The translations under genes were made by a program, and so were the position numbers. 64,000 bases of DNA from Paramecium octaurelia (taxonomy: Eukaryota > Ciliophora > Oligohymenophorea > Peniculida > Parameciidae): the NCBI GenBank assembly GCA_905182995.1, contig CAJJDP010000048.1, positions 124,001-188,000 of the forward strand, read 5' to 3'. The notes under the pieces are model-generated. The model was not told the DNA's origin. It saw nothing but the letters and a program-made list of their open reading frames with translations, and searched no databases. Every line of letters begins with the position of its first letter. Position 1 is the stretch's first letter. Below are positions 1-14,200 of this stretch, piece after piece.

Positions 1-1
1 C

Positions 2-3000
2 TTTGATGAAGTCTTAAGAAGACCATTTATAGAAGTATTGCTAATCTCCTTGTATTTTTCAAGGAATCCTTAATTAGAGAACCAGATTGTTGAGTTAATT
101 TAAAGGTTTGCTAGATAAAAGAAAGAATTCTTATAACATTTTGAGAATATATAGATTTTAGATACCAATGAATCTCAATAATTGTTTGATGTATGGGTTT
201 AAATGACTTAAATTTTGAAGAACAATGTCCAACGAAGTTAGACTTGGATAACCGAGAACAATAGAATTATGCATTAAACACTGCAATGTTTATGGAAAAT
301 AGATAGTATATTTTAGTAAACTGAAAGTGTTTCTCTAAAATTAAAATAATAAATATTCGAACATATAGGTGGTTACGAAGTATTAATAGAGTTGATAAAT
401 AAAGCATTAACTGTTATTGATTAGAAGTCTTTCCCTCCTGATTTAATTATATTACTGAAACATACAATGAATATTATGGCTTATTTTGCCAAAGATAATG
501 AAAGGAATGCTTTAACTGTGTATAGAAAAGTTGTTAAGAAAATAATTCAGAACAGTAATCAGAATATTGGTTAAATAAGTTTAATATGCTCATTATTTGA
601 GAAAAAGCCAACCTTATATGGATAACTTGGTTAATAAGAATATGATTATTTTATAGCATTAATAAAACAACATGGAAGATACCCTGAGTTTCTGTAATTT
701 TATTTAGAAATTATTAAAGTAACAGAAATATATTCCAAAAAGTCAGTTGATATGTTTGAAATTATAATTGAAAAATTAACTGAACCTATGAGTTTATCAC
801 CTGATTCAGAGTACGAAAACCCATTATATCCATTTTAAGAGTCTCGTAAAATGACTGACTTTTTCGACTATACTCCCAATAAGGCTAAATATTAATTATT
901 CTTCATAAATATAGTGTCAAAATGTCTGGCTAAAAAGATAAGAGCCTCATTAATCAGTCAAGCAATTGAATTTTTAAAATTACAAGATCTTTTAGAACAA
1001 ACATTAATAGTGACCTAAAGAATATTGGGATGTATAAAATAAAAAGAAAAGCCTCATCCTGATGACATACAATTGCAGAGTGACTATTGGAACATTATCA
1101 AAACAATGGTATTTCATAAGCCTGAAACACTTGATGAACTTATGTTTCCTTATAATTCAGAAACTCTAAATAAAATACTTACGGATGAACATAAAGTCAT
1201 CAAACAAAAGGATTAATTTATACCTTAAAATTTGAATTACTTGTTTGATTCCTTATTACCTGTTGTAAATAGATATAACGAACTGTTACAAAATGCTCTA
1301 CTGTCATCTGAAAAAGATTAACATTAAATAAGTGAATTTGTGTCATTCTTTTTGGAAAATCTCGATAAAATGTTCTTTCTAGCACCAGCTGAATTAACTA
1401 ACAATAAATAACGATTAAAAACCATCTCAGATTTAGGTTAAAGCTTCAATATTCAAATTCCTATTAAATTCTTCTAGGCAGATCCTAACATCTCTTAGGA
1501 CGAAAAGACAGCTGATATGTTAACTAATTATCAAATAACTCAAGAAAACTCAGCAATAAGTTAATTTCGTAAAAAGTATTTTGGATAAGAATTTGTTAAA
1601 GATTTAGTTAAAAAGGAATCCTTAAAGTTATCAAATTCAATTTGGACAATACAGAATATGTTTAAAGATGATAGAAAATAAGAAGTAAAGGATCTGTTAT
1701 TGACAAACTCAGATATTATTGTTAAAATTTTGACATATTTGGAATTTTGGAAAACAAATGGAGCAAGTAGAGAGAATATCATATTTATACTCAAAGTTTT
1801 ATCAGCCATATTAAAGGATACAGAGAACGAATTGTATGAAAGACAAGTATTATTTAACAGAATGAATGTAACTTAAATATTAATAGTGTTATTATGTGAA
1901 TCTGAATTAGAACCAGTTTACATGGGGACTATTATGTCATTCATGATATTGCTACTAAAAAATGGTAATCAAAATGTTTAAAAAACTGCTTATGAGTATT
2001 TTTTGTCAAATACATAATGTGAAAAGTTTTTTAAATAACTCAAAAATGTATTTGATATCTAAATATTATCAATGAGTAGAGCTCATAAGTTAAATTATTA
2101 AGAGAATAAATTAGTTTGTAAAGCCTTAAAATTGATATAATTATTTTGTGAAGGCCACAATTAGGATCTCTAAAATTATATGAGATCTTAAAGTAATTAG
2201 AAGAATAGTTTTGATTTAGTTTCGTAAATCGTATTGTTACTTTCTACATTTTTAATTTCTAAGGGAAATTACGAAAGCGTTCTGTAATGTTTCGAAACAC
2301 TGACAGAACTCATTCAAGGACCATGCAAATAAAATCAATAGGCATTATTAAAAAGCAATCTTTTAGAATATGTTGTACTGATATTGTCAGAAGATGAAAA
2401 AATATTTGAATAATCAAACGAGTATTTCAAATATGATGGTGAAAAATAATATAGATTAGCCATTCATCCTGGATAATTGGCAAGATTGAAGTTTAAATGT
2501 TTAAATTGTTTGGTATCACTATTAGAATGTTGTGACCCTTAGAATTCTGATATTGCTAGATTGGTAAGGGTTATTCCATTAAATGTTTTAACAAACAACT
2601 TGACACGAGTGTACAAAATATTCAAGAACTCATTTGGAGCTGTATACAAAGATGAAATGTTCAAAAGAGCTGAAAATGAAATCACAAATGATGAACCAGC
2701 AGTAAATTAAGAATTCATTATAGAAAATGGATTCTATATATTCTTGTTGATGCAATAGTTTTTAGGAAACTAAAAAGCCAAATAATTGTTATATGAGGAT
2801 AATGAGATGAATGATGTTTTAAATGAGTTTTCTGAAAACAATAATAAGAAGGAAGTCAATGCAATAGCAAATATATTTTCAGGCTTAGGGAATATTGCAA
2901 AAATGGGAGGGAATCTAATAGGATAATTGGGATTGGCTTAGAAATCAGAAGAGGAATTGAGATAGGAAAAGTTGCTGTAAGAGAAATTAGAGCAAAAGGA

Positions 3001-4715
3001 GTTAACAAAAAATGCTATTAAGTTTTTCAGATAGAATACTTGCTCGATTGATATGATCAGAGATTAAAAGCTATACACCATTTATTTTCCAAAATTACCA
3101 TTTTGTAACTTACCAAAAAGTGCTAGACTCGAATTTCATGATCAGGTTGATAGGACAAGCAGCAAGACTAAATTAACATACTTGATGGAAAGAGCGAATT
3201 TTCTAATAAAGGTTATGGAATATGAAGAAAAATTGAATTAAGTATTTGCTAAAAATCCAATTTTCGCATTTTTCGCAACATCTGGAAAATTATGGGAGAA
3301 TTGTGCATTTGTAACAACATTAGTTATTAATCTTATTGTGTTATTAAGTTATTCGTAATCATTTTATAATGAAAGTCAATCTGGTTAAACGGGTGATTTG
3401 GTGTACGAAAGATTGCAAGATCCAAGGTTATTAGAATATAAAGATTTTATATGGACACCTCATTTAATTTAAGGATTGGGAATTACAATGTTGGTTTTTA
3501 GTTCATTAATAGTGTTCTTCTTTTTAGTGAAAAGAGCACCCCTAAAAGTGGATCATATATGGGAAGATTACCAAAAACCAAAAACAGTAATGAAAATGAT
3601 TTGGTAGTTAAGTGTAAGAGGAATAAAAAGTTTATTTATTTTATTATAGGACCCAGATATTTTGTATTATTTTATCTATATAATTGCTGGAATTGTAGGA
3701 TTGACTGTGCATCCTTTCTTTTTCGCATTTCATTTAATGGATTTCTTAAAGTTAGAGTAATTAAAAACAGTTTTGGATGCAATCTGGGGTCCAAGATAGG
3801 AAATAGGTTTAGCCCTTCTATTATTGGCAGTAGTTGAATACTATGTTGGAATTCTGGGTTTTGTCATATTTTTTAATGATTATCCAATTGTGGATGGGAC
3901 AAGTTGTAGAATATTACCAGACAACGATCATATCATTTGCGAGAGGGGATGTAGTACAATGTGGCAATGCATTTTTATGAGTTTTGATTTGACATTCAAG
4001 TTCACAGGGGCATTAGGTTCAGGAATTATGGATTATGATACTATCACTGGGATAACTCAAAGTTACGATATGGTTGTAAATGGCTGGGATAGAGTAACCT
4101 ACTCATAAAATGAATATGATGGAGTTGACCATCGATTTACTTCTAATTACTTTAGTCGTTTTGTATTTGATAATGCTGTTAATATTGTATTGGTTATGAT
4201 TATGCTCAATATGATATAAGGTATTATTGTAGACACATTTGGATCATTGAGAGAGAAACTTCAAGAAAGAATCAAAGATTAAACTATGAAATGCTTCATA
4301 TGTGGTATCACAAGAGAAAAATTTGAAAAAAATGATGAAGGAGGTGGTATGGGCTTTCAAGAACACATAGAACTAGAGCATTACATGTGGAATTACATAT
4401 ACTATTATGCTTATTTGAAGCATAAGGACGAAAATGATTATAATGGAAATGAATCCTATATCAAATCCAAGATTGATATAAAGGATATAAGTTGGATGCC
4501 CATTAAAAGGTAACCTAAATATTCATCATAATAGGGCACGATTCGCTGAGGAAGATATGGATGATTAATAGAAGGGTAATGAAATACAGGAGGCCATTGA
4601 AATGAAAATGAAAGGCATGAATGATTCATTAGAGAAGATTTAAGATCGAATGAAACACATTATTGATATTATCAATAATCAGCCTGTAAGCATGACAGAA
4701 ACATATCATGGATGA
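2..4715 (+). CDS. IP3/ryanodine-receptor-type Ca2+ release channel, 3' part
   Basis: The gene runs off the left edge. Exons are 2-4509 and 4535-4715, with a 25-nt intron at 4510-4534; the stop is TGA 4713. The translation carries a RyR/IP3R homology region, then the RIH-associated signature FCEGHNQDLQNYMR near 2140-2185, which matches the conserved sequence of animal IP3 receptors. The C-terminal channel domain (about 3300-4230) has about six hydrophobic segments. The pore segment reads GALGSGIMD (4007-4033). The last helix (NIVLVMIMLNMIQGIIVDTF) is followed by a Cys/His-containing cytosolic tail (CFICG...H...H) and a charged end, as in IP3R/RyR channels. These proteins release Ca2+ from intracellular stores. 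Paramecium is known to have many such channels (CaRC families), but I cannot assign the subfamily or ligand because the N-terminal ligand-binding region lies outside the window. Confidence 0.93.
4510..4534 (+). other. Micro-intron, 25 nt (representative)
   Basis: GTAACC...AATAG. Without splicing, the reading frame of the Ca2+ channel hits TGA 12 codons downstream. With it removed, the protein continues for 60 residues. This is the canonical Paramecium intron type seen about 53 times in the window. Confidence 0.85.
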
Positions 4716-5289
4716 ATATTTCTATATATATATCTATTAACTAAGGGTTATTAACAAATTTAACAAATTTTTAATTTTTCATAGTTACTTAGTTTAAAAG
4801 GAATAATGAGACAAAAAGAGAATGAAGCATTGCTTTATTTTACATGTGTTTGGAAAATAACCTTAACTATTCGGTTAACTTTATTAAAATATTATTTATA
4901 TTATTAATTATGGGAACTTAAAATCAGTGCAACAAAATAATAACTGGGAAATATATCACCACATTGATCAAAGGCCTTAAAAATCATATAACATATATCG
5001 AAGATCAATAATGTAAATAATACTTCTAATTTAAAACATCCTAGACCTCAACTTAAACTACAATTAATTTAATGAATTTTAGAGTGGAATTGAAATCTTT
5101 AATTCATTTTTCTAAAGGACATCTTCTCATAAATAGAATATTTTATATGTGCACCAATATTGAATAACTTAAATTGTACATTCGGTATTTATTAAGCAAA
5201 TTTTTTTTATTTTTTATTTTATAGGGGGGTGCTGGATATAGTAATTTAATCAAATTTAATATCTTCAGCTCTTATTAATTTAAATAATA
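4716..5289. other. Intergenic, 574 bp
   Basis: AT-rich spacer between the Ca2+ channel and the giant surface-protein gene. It contains a run of six G at about 5224-5229. I see no convincing ORF, RNA gene or repeat. Confidence 0.5.
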
Positions 5290-8200
5290 ATGCGCGTTAG
5301 CTTCATATTTTACGCCTGTCTTTTAATATTGGGTTGCCGCTTAGTAGAAGGGAATCAGAGGATTTTAGCTGAAACTAGTTAATCTAGCACTAGATGGCAA
5401 TTTGATTAGTTTTCTACCTAAGTGGAGTAAAACATGCAAACAATTGTTTTACCCAATAAATAAATATTGTTTTTGCAATCCCTTGTTGATGAAAATGAAT
5501 ATAAATCATTTATTTTATAAAAATATACGAGAGATGAAACCAAGGTTGGAAAGGAACTAAAATTTGGTGATTCAAATTCAGAATGCATAAGACCAAAAGT
5601 GGCTTTAATAGGGAATATTGGATTTGCTCTGGGATGGATTTAAAAGCAAAGTGGAATTACAAGACTATATGTTTAAATAATTAATTTTGATTTGGATCCG
5701 ATAACTTAAAAACAAGAAATAAATGACATTCATTTGGAAGTTCATTGGGATTTCGTATCGGAATTCCATTATCTATAATATATCAAAGAAACAAAATTAT
5801 TAGTTTTGTACAAAGGGCCGAATTAGTCAAAAATATGGAATGGTTTGATCTTCGATTATTAAGACAATAGCAGAACTACTGATGTGAGTTTGATCTATTC
5901 TAAGGAAGTATCTATAGCTATAAATTAACTTGATGTTATTGTATTAATATAACATATTGATGGGACACCAAATAATTAAGCCACAATTTTAAATTATACT
6001 GGATAAATTTAACGAACATTTAAATTGTTTCAATATACTAATAATTCTGAATTAAGCTATTAACCAGCAATTACAGCCCTTTCTAATAATAATTTTATTG
6101 TTGTTTAACCCAGTTATGATTGGATAACTTTGTATGTATATGATCAAAGATTTTCAGACATTCTCAATAACAATTATTCATATTATTACAATTATTACGC
6201 TACGACTCCAGCTTTACCTACTTGGGAATATTTTTTTTATTTTTAGAACGAAAATATATAATTGCAAGCGTTGGAGGACTCATTTGTTATAGTAGGAACT
6301 AGCAGATAAGGTGTTTAGTTTAATTTGGTTCATTTAAAAAATATAAACTTAGAACTTATTTAATAAAGAGTTATTAATTATGAAGACTTAAATATCTATA
6401 GATATGCAATTTAAAGAACTGGTAAAAGTTCTATTTTTGTATAATGGATAGACGGATAACCAGAAACCTTAATACCTGAATACAAATAGAATTTATATTT
6501 GTCAGAATTAAATTTATAATTAAATATTGAGGATTGTGGAATTAATTGTGATACCTGTTAAAATGATGTATGTACATCATGTAAATTGAATTATTCTTTA
6601 GTGAACAATGACTGTTAGCCCTAATGTATTTAGAATTGTTCGAAATGCTCAAATTCAATCTCATGTGAAATATGTCAAGATGGATTTCTATTAACAAATG
6701 TATTGAAATGTATCTAGAATAATAATAACCAATAAAATGGGGAATTAAGAGTTAGTCTTTCTGAAACAACATTTAAATAAAATGTAAAATTTACTTTGCT
6801 GCCAAATAGAAAAGTTGCTATCATTTATCAAGAAGAGAACTAAAGTTCTTCGTTTTTATAACTTAAAGTCTTGAATATTATTGGTGAAACTATTTTATCA
6901 TAATCATTAGATAGCGTAGACGTAGTACATTTTGATTTATTCTATCAAAACAATGTTTTGCATTTATTCTTGTTAAAATATGTTTCAAATAAAATAGGAA
7001 TAGCTTATTTCTAACTTCAAATATCAGATTTACAATAAATCAAATAAACTTAATTATACTTAAATGAAAATGAGAGTATCTACTTCATTAAACAAGAATA
7101 GAGTATCATTAAAGTACTAGGAACAAATCAAGGATTTACTGTCTTCTTATAAGGAGGCTTTAATAATAATTAGTATCAAAAAATTATATCATACACTTAT
7201 GATTATAATGGATAATTAATAAATTAAAACTTTTATGGAGAAGTTTCGGCTAGAAGCATTTATTATTTCTAGAGAAAGAAAATTTTTGATGCTGTAGTAA
7301 ATAATTTAGGATAAATTTATGTTGTATTGACAAGAGAATGCGATTCAGTATTATTTATATTGGATTAATTTGGAAATATAATTAATTAGAATTATTAAAA
7401 CTATTAGAATTATTGGAATTGTAGATTTCTATAAAATCCATCTATTTCAATTGTTCCATCAACAAGTTAAATACTGATAGCTGTTTAAGATTTAAATAAT
7501 TAGATATATGTTTTTAGATGGAATGAGGAAGTATTGTACTAATCATAGATTAATTAAAATTTTGGAAATCCTTAATTGAAAGCTTTGGATTCTAATAGTT
7601 TTGTATTACTGTATGTGGAATATCAACTAGATGGTAATTTTAAAACACTAAATTATTTACATTAAGAAAATGGCCTTATCAAAAACTAAAAAATAATAAA
7701 TTAAAACTCAATTCAACCTGGATTTTATGAAATAGAAAGTTTTAATCTAAACTATTTATTCTTTTCTATGATAGCTTTTAAGAATACAGCAAATATTGCA
7801 ACTAATCAAGTATATATTCAACAAATTTCTATAAAAGATGATTAATTGATTGGACTTATTAAAATATGTGATGAAACATGTACATCATGTGATAATGACT
7901 TAATTTGTACTTAATGTAAGGATAACTATTAGTTGGATAGCCAGAATAAGTGCTAATTGATCTGTTTAGACAAGTGTTCTTATTGTGAAATAGAGAATTA
8001 TTGTGAGATCTGTCAAGAGGGATATTAACTAAATAATGATAGACAATGTGTTTAAGCTTAATAAAATTCTTACTTTTAAATACAAAGTCACTTAAATAGA
8101 AGCGAATACCATCCATAAATTGCTGTTGGTATAAATGGAAACATTATTTTAACTTGGTTGGAATATGAGACATCAAGGGGTCGATAAGTTCCATTTTATA

Positions 8201-11200
8201 AGATATTTGATTCTCATGGTGTTGAAATAAAAAATGACATACTTTATAGTTATGAAATATATTCACTTAAAGTAAAGACTTTTGGTGAATATTTCATTTT
8301 ATCTGCAAGGGAAAATACTGGAATAATATTAGCAATTCTGGATTTAAATGGAAATTTCGTTGTAGGGTGGAGAACTGTGGCTTGGTTTAACCTTTTTAAT
8401 GACTCATTTAGAAGTGAATTGCAATATGACATAGAAATAAATAGCAGTTATTATATTTTTATTGTATATCAAAGCATTGAATCTGCTGATTAATTCAGGA
8501 TAATTTTAAAACGATTAATATATATGCAATAATTCAATGATATTAGAGAAGAAACCTCTAAAGAATAAGTTGTATATAATCAAGGTGTAAAAAATTTAAA
8601 AATATAGGTTGATGTAAATTTTATTTATTTACAATATTAAAGATTTGAAATAAATTCATATGGATTTAATTAAGCAATCAGTATGTTTGCCTAAATTAAA
8701 TACAACCTTTACCAAGATAGAATAAATGAAATAGCTTAGGATACTTAATATTTTGTAATATCATCTCAAACCAAAATGCAGATTATAAAAAATGAGAAAG
8801 ACTTTGATTTAGCATTCTTTTAATATGATACTTTAATTTATAGAACCACAAGATCTTAAACAATTAGTTTTGATCAAATTGATGTAGCCTCGGTTTAAGA
8901 TAATATATTCGTAATTTGGGTTGGATATGATTATGATAAGAATTAAAGTAATATATTTTTAGAATAATTCACAAAATAAGGAATGCAATTTTAATCAGTG
9001 TAAATCCCCACAGCTAGTAACCTACCTAGTAATCCAAAAATTGGATTATTAGAAAATGGAAATGTCATTATAACTTGGCAAGATAAAGCTGCTTAAGATA
9101 TCATTTATGTAGTTAAATATAATAAGCACTTTTAACCAATACCACTCAATTCTATAACATGTATGGCCAATTGTGATGCATGCACGACAACCACATAATG
9201 TTCAAGATGTTCTGATAGTTATTATTTTGATGGCAATAAATGTCAAGTAATTTGTTAATCAGGTTGTTAATAATGTAGGTTTAGAGATGTTTGCGATATC
9301 TGTTATTCTGGATATTACTTAAATGGATATTATTGTTAATTGGATTAAACATTGGTAGATGAACATGACATAGCATCTATAGAAGATTACAAACTTACTA
9401 AGGTTGCAATAAGTGCTTTTTCTGATACTAGTTTTGTCGTTGTGTGGAATAATAATATAAATTAAGTTTAAACATTGCATTTTTAATTTTATGATAGTAA
9501 TAGGTAAAAACAAGGAGGTGAAATATCCTTATTTTCTTAAAATGATAGGAAATATGCACAAACTGTAACATTGGCTAATGATTCATTTGCTGTAGTATGG
9601 TTTGAGGGAGATTGTAATATCTAATGTAGATTAATCCTTTAGATATATAATAAAGATATATAAGAATAAATTACTGAAATAACTATAGACACTGTGACAT
9701 TACCTAGTTTATAAGATTAAAAGCCAGTTGTCTTAAGAAGATAAGACAATAAACTAATTATTGCTTATGTTGCATATAAAGATTCATAAACAAAAGGATA
9801 TTATACTATTTATGAAATTGATACTTTAGTAATTAAAAATCCATAAATTATCGAAGATAATACTACTGTTAACAACTTGGATATCATAATTTTCAATCCA
9901 TAAATCTTCATAATATTATATGTATAAGAGGAAACAAAGTTGAAAGCCTTAAGAGTAGAGAAGGATGTTGGAGAATAAAAATCATAATTATATTACAGTG
10001 GTAATAGTATCTATACTCCAACGCATGTTGTAAATACAAATGGGAAAATTGTGTTAGCTTGGAGTGAATCAATCCTAGAAAATAATGAATATGTGAAGCA
10101 AATTATGTTAGGATTTATTGATAGCAATCTAAATATAGTTGCAGGTAATTTCAAGATATAACATTATATCATGGAATAATTAGAAAATCCTATTTTAATT
10201 GGCAATACTGAATCTAATTCTTTTACAGTTTTCTCAAAATCATCACAATTTTATGTCTAAACTTAAAAAAGGATAATGGTTGATAAGTTTGATGATTATT
10301 ATAATTGGAGTTTGTCTTTTTATTCCTAAATAAAATCCTATGCTTATGAACATTATTAATTTTAAATTGAATAACTATAACATTAGGATAATATTCTTAT
10401 AGATGTTGGATTAAATAATTGGGGACAATCAACAATATTCATGATGAGAACTGATAATAGAGGAAATCAGTTGAAACTTTAAGAGGTTGTTTGTCCTTAA
10501 TATTGTTAAGAATGTAATAACAATCATTCTTGTTTAAAATGTTAAGATGGATATAATGTTTATAATTAATAAAAATGTATTAAAACTTGTCCAGCTAATT
10601 CAGATTATTGTGATACAAATGATAAAATCATTTGTAGTTAAGGATATCAATTGAATAAATATCACGAATGCATACCCTTAGATCCTGAGTTAACCTAATA
10701 ATTAATTAATACAAATCAATATGGAACTCAATATAATTAAAAAATAGCAACTTTATCAAATAAAAATTCAATTGTCGTATGGACTGGCAGAAATACTAAT
10801 TTGAATGGTATTTCCATTTATATGCAATTATTTGACACTTCTTTTTCAAAAGTTGGAGCAGAAACTTTAATTACTAAAGATTCCATTGGAGTCTAAGAAA
10901 ATCCAAATGTAGCTGCAATATAAAATAATGAATTCATTGTAATTTGGAAAGATAGTAATCCATCAAATGTTTTAAGAATTTTGATGTAGAAATTTTCAAT
11001 TACTTTTGAAAGAATTGGAAATGAAATTGTGTTATACGATTCAGTAACAAACGACTTATTATTTACTAATAAGATAATTTATCAATAGGTTGATTATCAA
11101 ATTTTGCAATTATCAAATAATAATTTAGCTGTTCTTCTACTATTTCTTCCATCTAACGACTATTTTTATGATATTAGATTAAAATTATTTGATAAAGACC

Positions 11201-14200
11201 TTATGGAATTCAAATCTATATTAATTGGTTAAACCTATTACTACAATTCATAAGCTTTAATGACTTAAATTGATAGTACCCTTTATATCCTTTGGAGGAA
11301 TAAAAATGGACTGATGGAGATAAAAACAATTAGTGTAGAAGGTGACATAATTAATGGAAGAGTATTTGATAAATATAAGGATTATTACAGCATAACAAAA
11401 AATGAATTAAATTAATTAGTTATAGCATGGTCAGAATATGATAATGTTGCAATATAGAGATTTGATTAGAATCTTTAAGAGGTTGGTGATTAAGTTATTA
11501 TTACTCCGGATTCTTATGTTAATTAAGTTTCTCTTTGCTAGGTTGAAGGAGGTATTGTCTTAGGATTTTAGTATAAAAAAACTACTATTCACTTTGATAC
11601 TTCGAGTATTCAAGTTTAATATTTTGATAATTATTTGGTTTCATCCACAAGTTAAATAAAGTAACTAAATGATTATAATGGATAAATTGAAAATATTAGA
11701 ATTTCATATATTGGAAATTATCAATATGTTGTAACTTGGAGTTAATATGTATACGAAAGGGAAGATTATTATGTTAGAAGCGATAGGGATGCCTCTGACT
11801 ATGGGTTATATGCTAAAAGATTAGACACAAATGGAAATATATTAAAAATATCAAATGTTATATGTTAGACTAATTGTAATTAATGCAGTAAATAAAATTT
11901 GTGTGAATCCTGCAATGAAGGATTTTATTTTGATTCTACAAAATCCATTTGTTAACCTAAATGTCCATCAAATTGCATAGAATGCTATTTTGATTGGTAT
12001 AGGTCTGGAGTATGTGCATAATGTTAAAATGGATATTTTGTGAACTTGAAAGGATAATGTGATAAAATAATTATTAGCGAAAACCAAGTACTTTATAAAA
12101 TTGGTCATGAAGATAAAAATCATCAAATTTAGGACTTTATAACACTTTAAAATGGAAATATTGTAATTACATATTATTAAGATAATAAACAAATGTATTT
12201 TAAGATTATCAATAATTAAGGAGAAGTAATAATTGAAGAATAATAAATTTGCTGTGGAGATGGAGATGAATCAATTATGAGAATTACCTCATTATCAAAT
12301 GGTAATTTTGCAATAGTTAACAGATCTTTTAATATTAATTCTAATAATAATATTTATTTGCATATTTATGATTAAAATGGTAGGGAAATACAAAGCTAAC
12401 CTATTATCACACTTGCATTATGGAACTATTATTACTGGTGGTATTTGCCCTATTATAATTTTAATATATTATCTATAAAATCTTTATCAAACGGAGGATT
12501 TGCTGTTACTTACATGAGTGATAATAATGGGTATTAATTTAGCAGTCCAAAAATATTTTTCAGAGTTTATAATAATAAAGGCTAATAAATAAGTATCGAT
12601 ATTCTTTTGAATCTAAATAAAATTTAGAAGGATAATTATTATTGGAACTGGTCACAAAATAATAATTAGGTTTCTGTACTAGAAACTGAGACTCATTTAG
12701 TAGTCACGAACAATTATTAACAATATTATTGGTGGGACTCAAGATTTAACATAATTTAAGTTATTCTAGTAGATAAAAATGATTATTCTACTTCAACTAA
12801 GTTTATTGATATGAATTAAGCCAATCAGTAAGTTAGTGTCATTTTCTAATCTTGGTGGAATCAATAGAGAAGTCAGATCTATCAAACTAACAAAGATGAG
12901 TATATCATATTTATTTATTTTCCGACTGGAATCATAAAATTCGACTTTGATAAAGAGTTTTAATTGATAAAGAGTTAAGTGATTTCTCAAAATCAATTAT
13001 ATAATTATTGGAGTCTTGATTGTGTAGGTTGTTGCTTATAGTGTTGGAATTCTAATTAGGCTTAAATCCTTCAATTAGATAGGTCATTTGTTCTATATTA
13101 TTAGGTAGATATTTCCAATTATTATCAGAACAAAAGAATTTTAAAACTATTTCCATTCAATTATAATATGGAAAAACTCTCAGCAGTGAAAGAAATTAAA
13201 TTTTATTCCAATAACAGGTGGTGGAATGGAGATCCAGTATAATAAGGAATAATAAAAAAATACCTTAATAATAATATTTTACTGTTGTCTGTCATAAGAT
13301 TAGATATTTAAGGCATGTATTATAATAATTTATTTGTACTATTGGAAAAGCTTGATTATAAATGTAACTAAATTAAAACTTGGGAAGAAATTTGTGGTTA
13401 AAATTGCTTAAGATGTACTAGCTCCAAAAATTCTAATTAATAATGCCTACTTTGTGATTCTAATTATTACCTTGATGATTAATAATAATGTCAATTAATC
13501 TGTGATTTTGACCATTGTCAATCTTGTGAAAAATCTGGAACTAAATAATAATTTTGTAATCAATGCGAATCTGGATATCGAATCAAAGATAATTAAGAAT
13601 GTGTGCAATCAGACCCAAATATTATAGTCGAAAAGTAACTAGGCTCGTCTTTGGAAATAGAATACATCTTACCAAGAGTGAAAGCTTTAAGTGATGGAAC
13701 AATATTGGTTGCTAGGCTATAAATTTTGAAAGATTAAATGGTTGTGTATGGTTAATTGCATTCTTCAAGTGGGGAGAATAATAGTGATCTTACAGTTCTA
13801 GCGAAAAGTGCGAATATAGGATATTTTGATTATTCTACTTCAAGTTTGGATGAAATACTGATTGTTTGGGTAGACTTAGTCAGTGGTAGTACCTAAATCA
13901 AAGCATAAAAATATGATAAAACATTATAAAAAATTGGAACTGAATATATAGTATATGATGAAACCAAAGAATGGAAAAACTTGAAATTTGCTACAGTTGA
14001 ATACCTGAATAATGATGAAGTAGTAATATTATTGTTTGGAAACAATGATATCTACATCAAGAAATTCGACTAAAATATAACTGAATTATAGTTTTAATAT
14101 GTTGGAGTCTTTTATTAGGATTATTGGTGGTGGTTGAATTACTGGGAATAAAATACTGGATAATAATCACCTTATTATTATGAGTATTTGTTCAAAAAAG

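Noticed and set aside
3559..3837. Plus-strand ORF of 92 codons in frame 1
   Set aside because: Shadow of the Ca2+ channel, which is read in frame 2 through the same bases.
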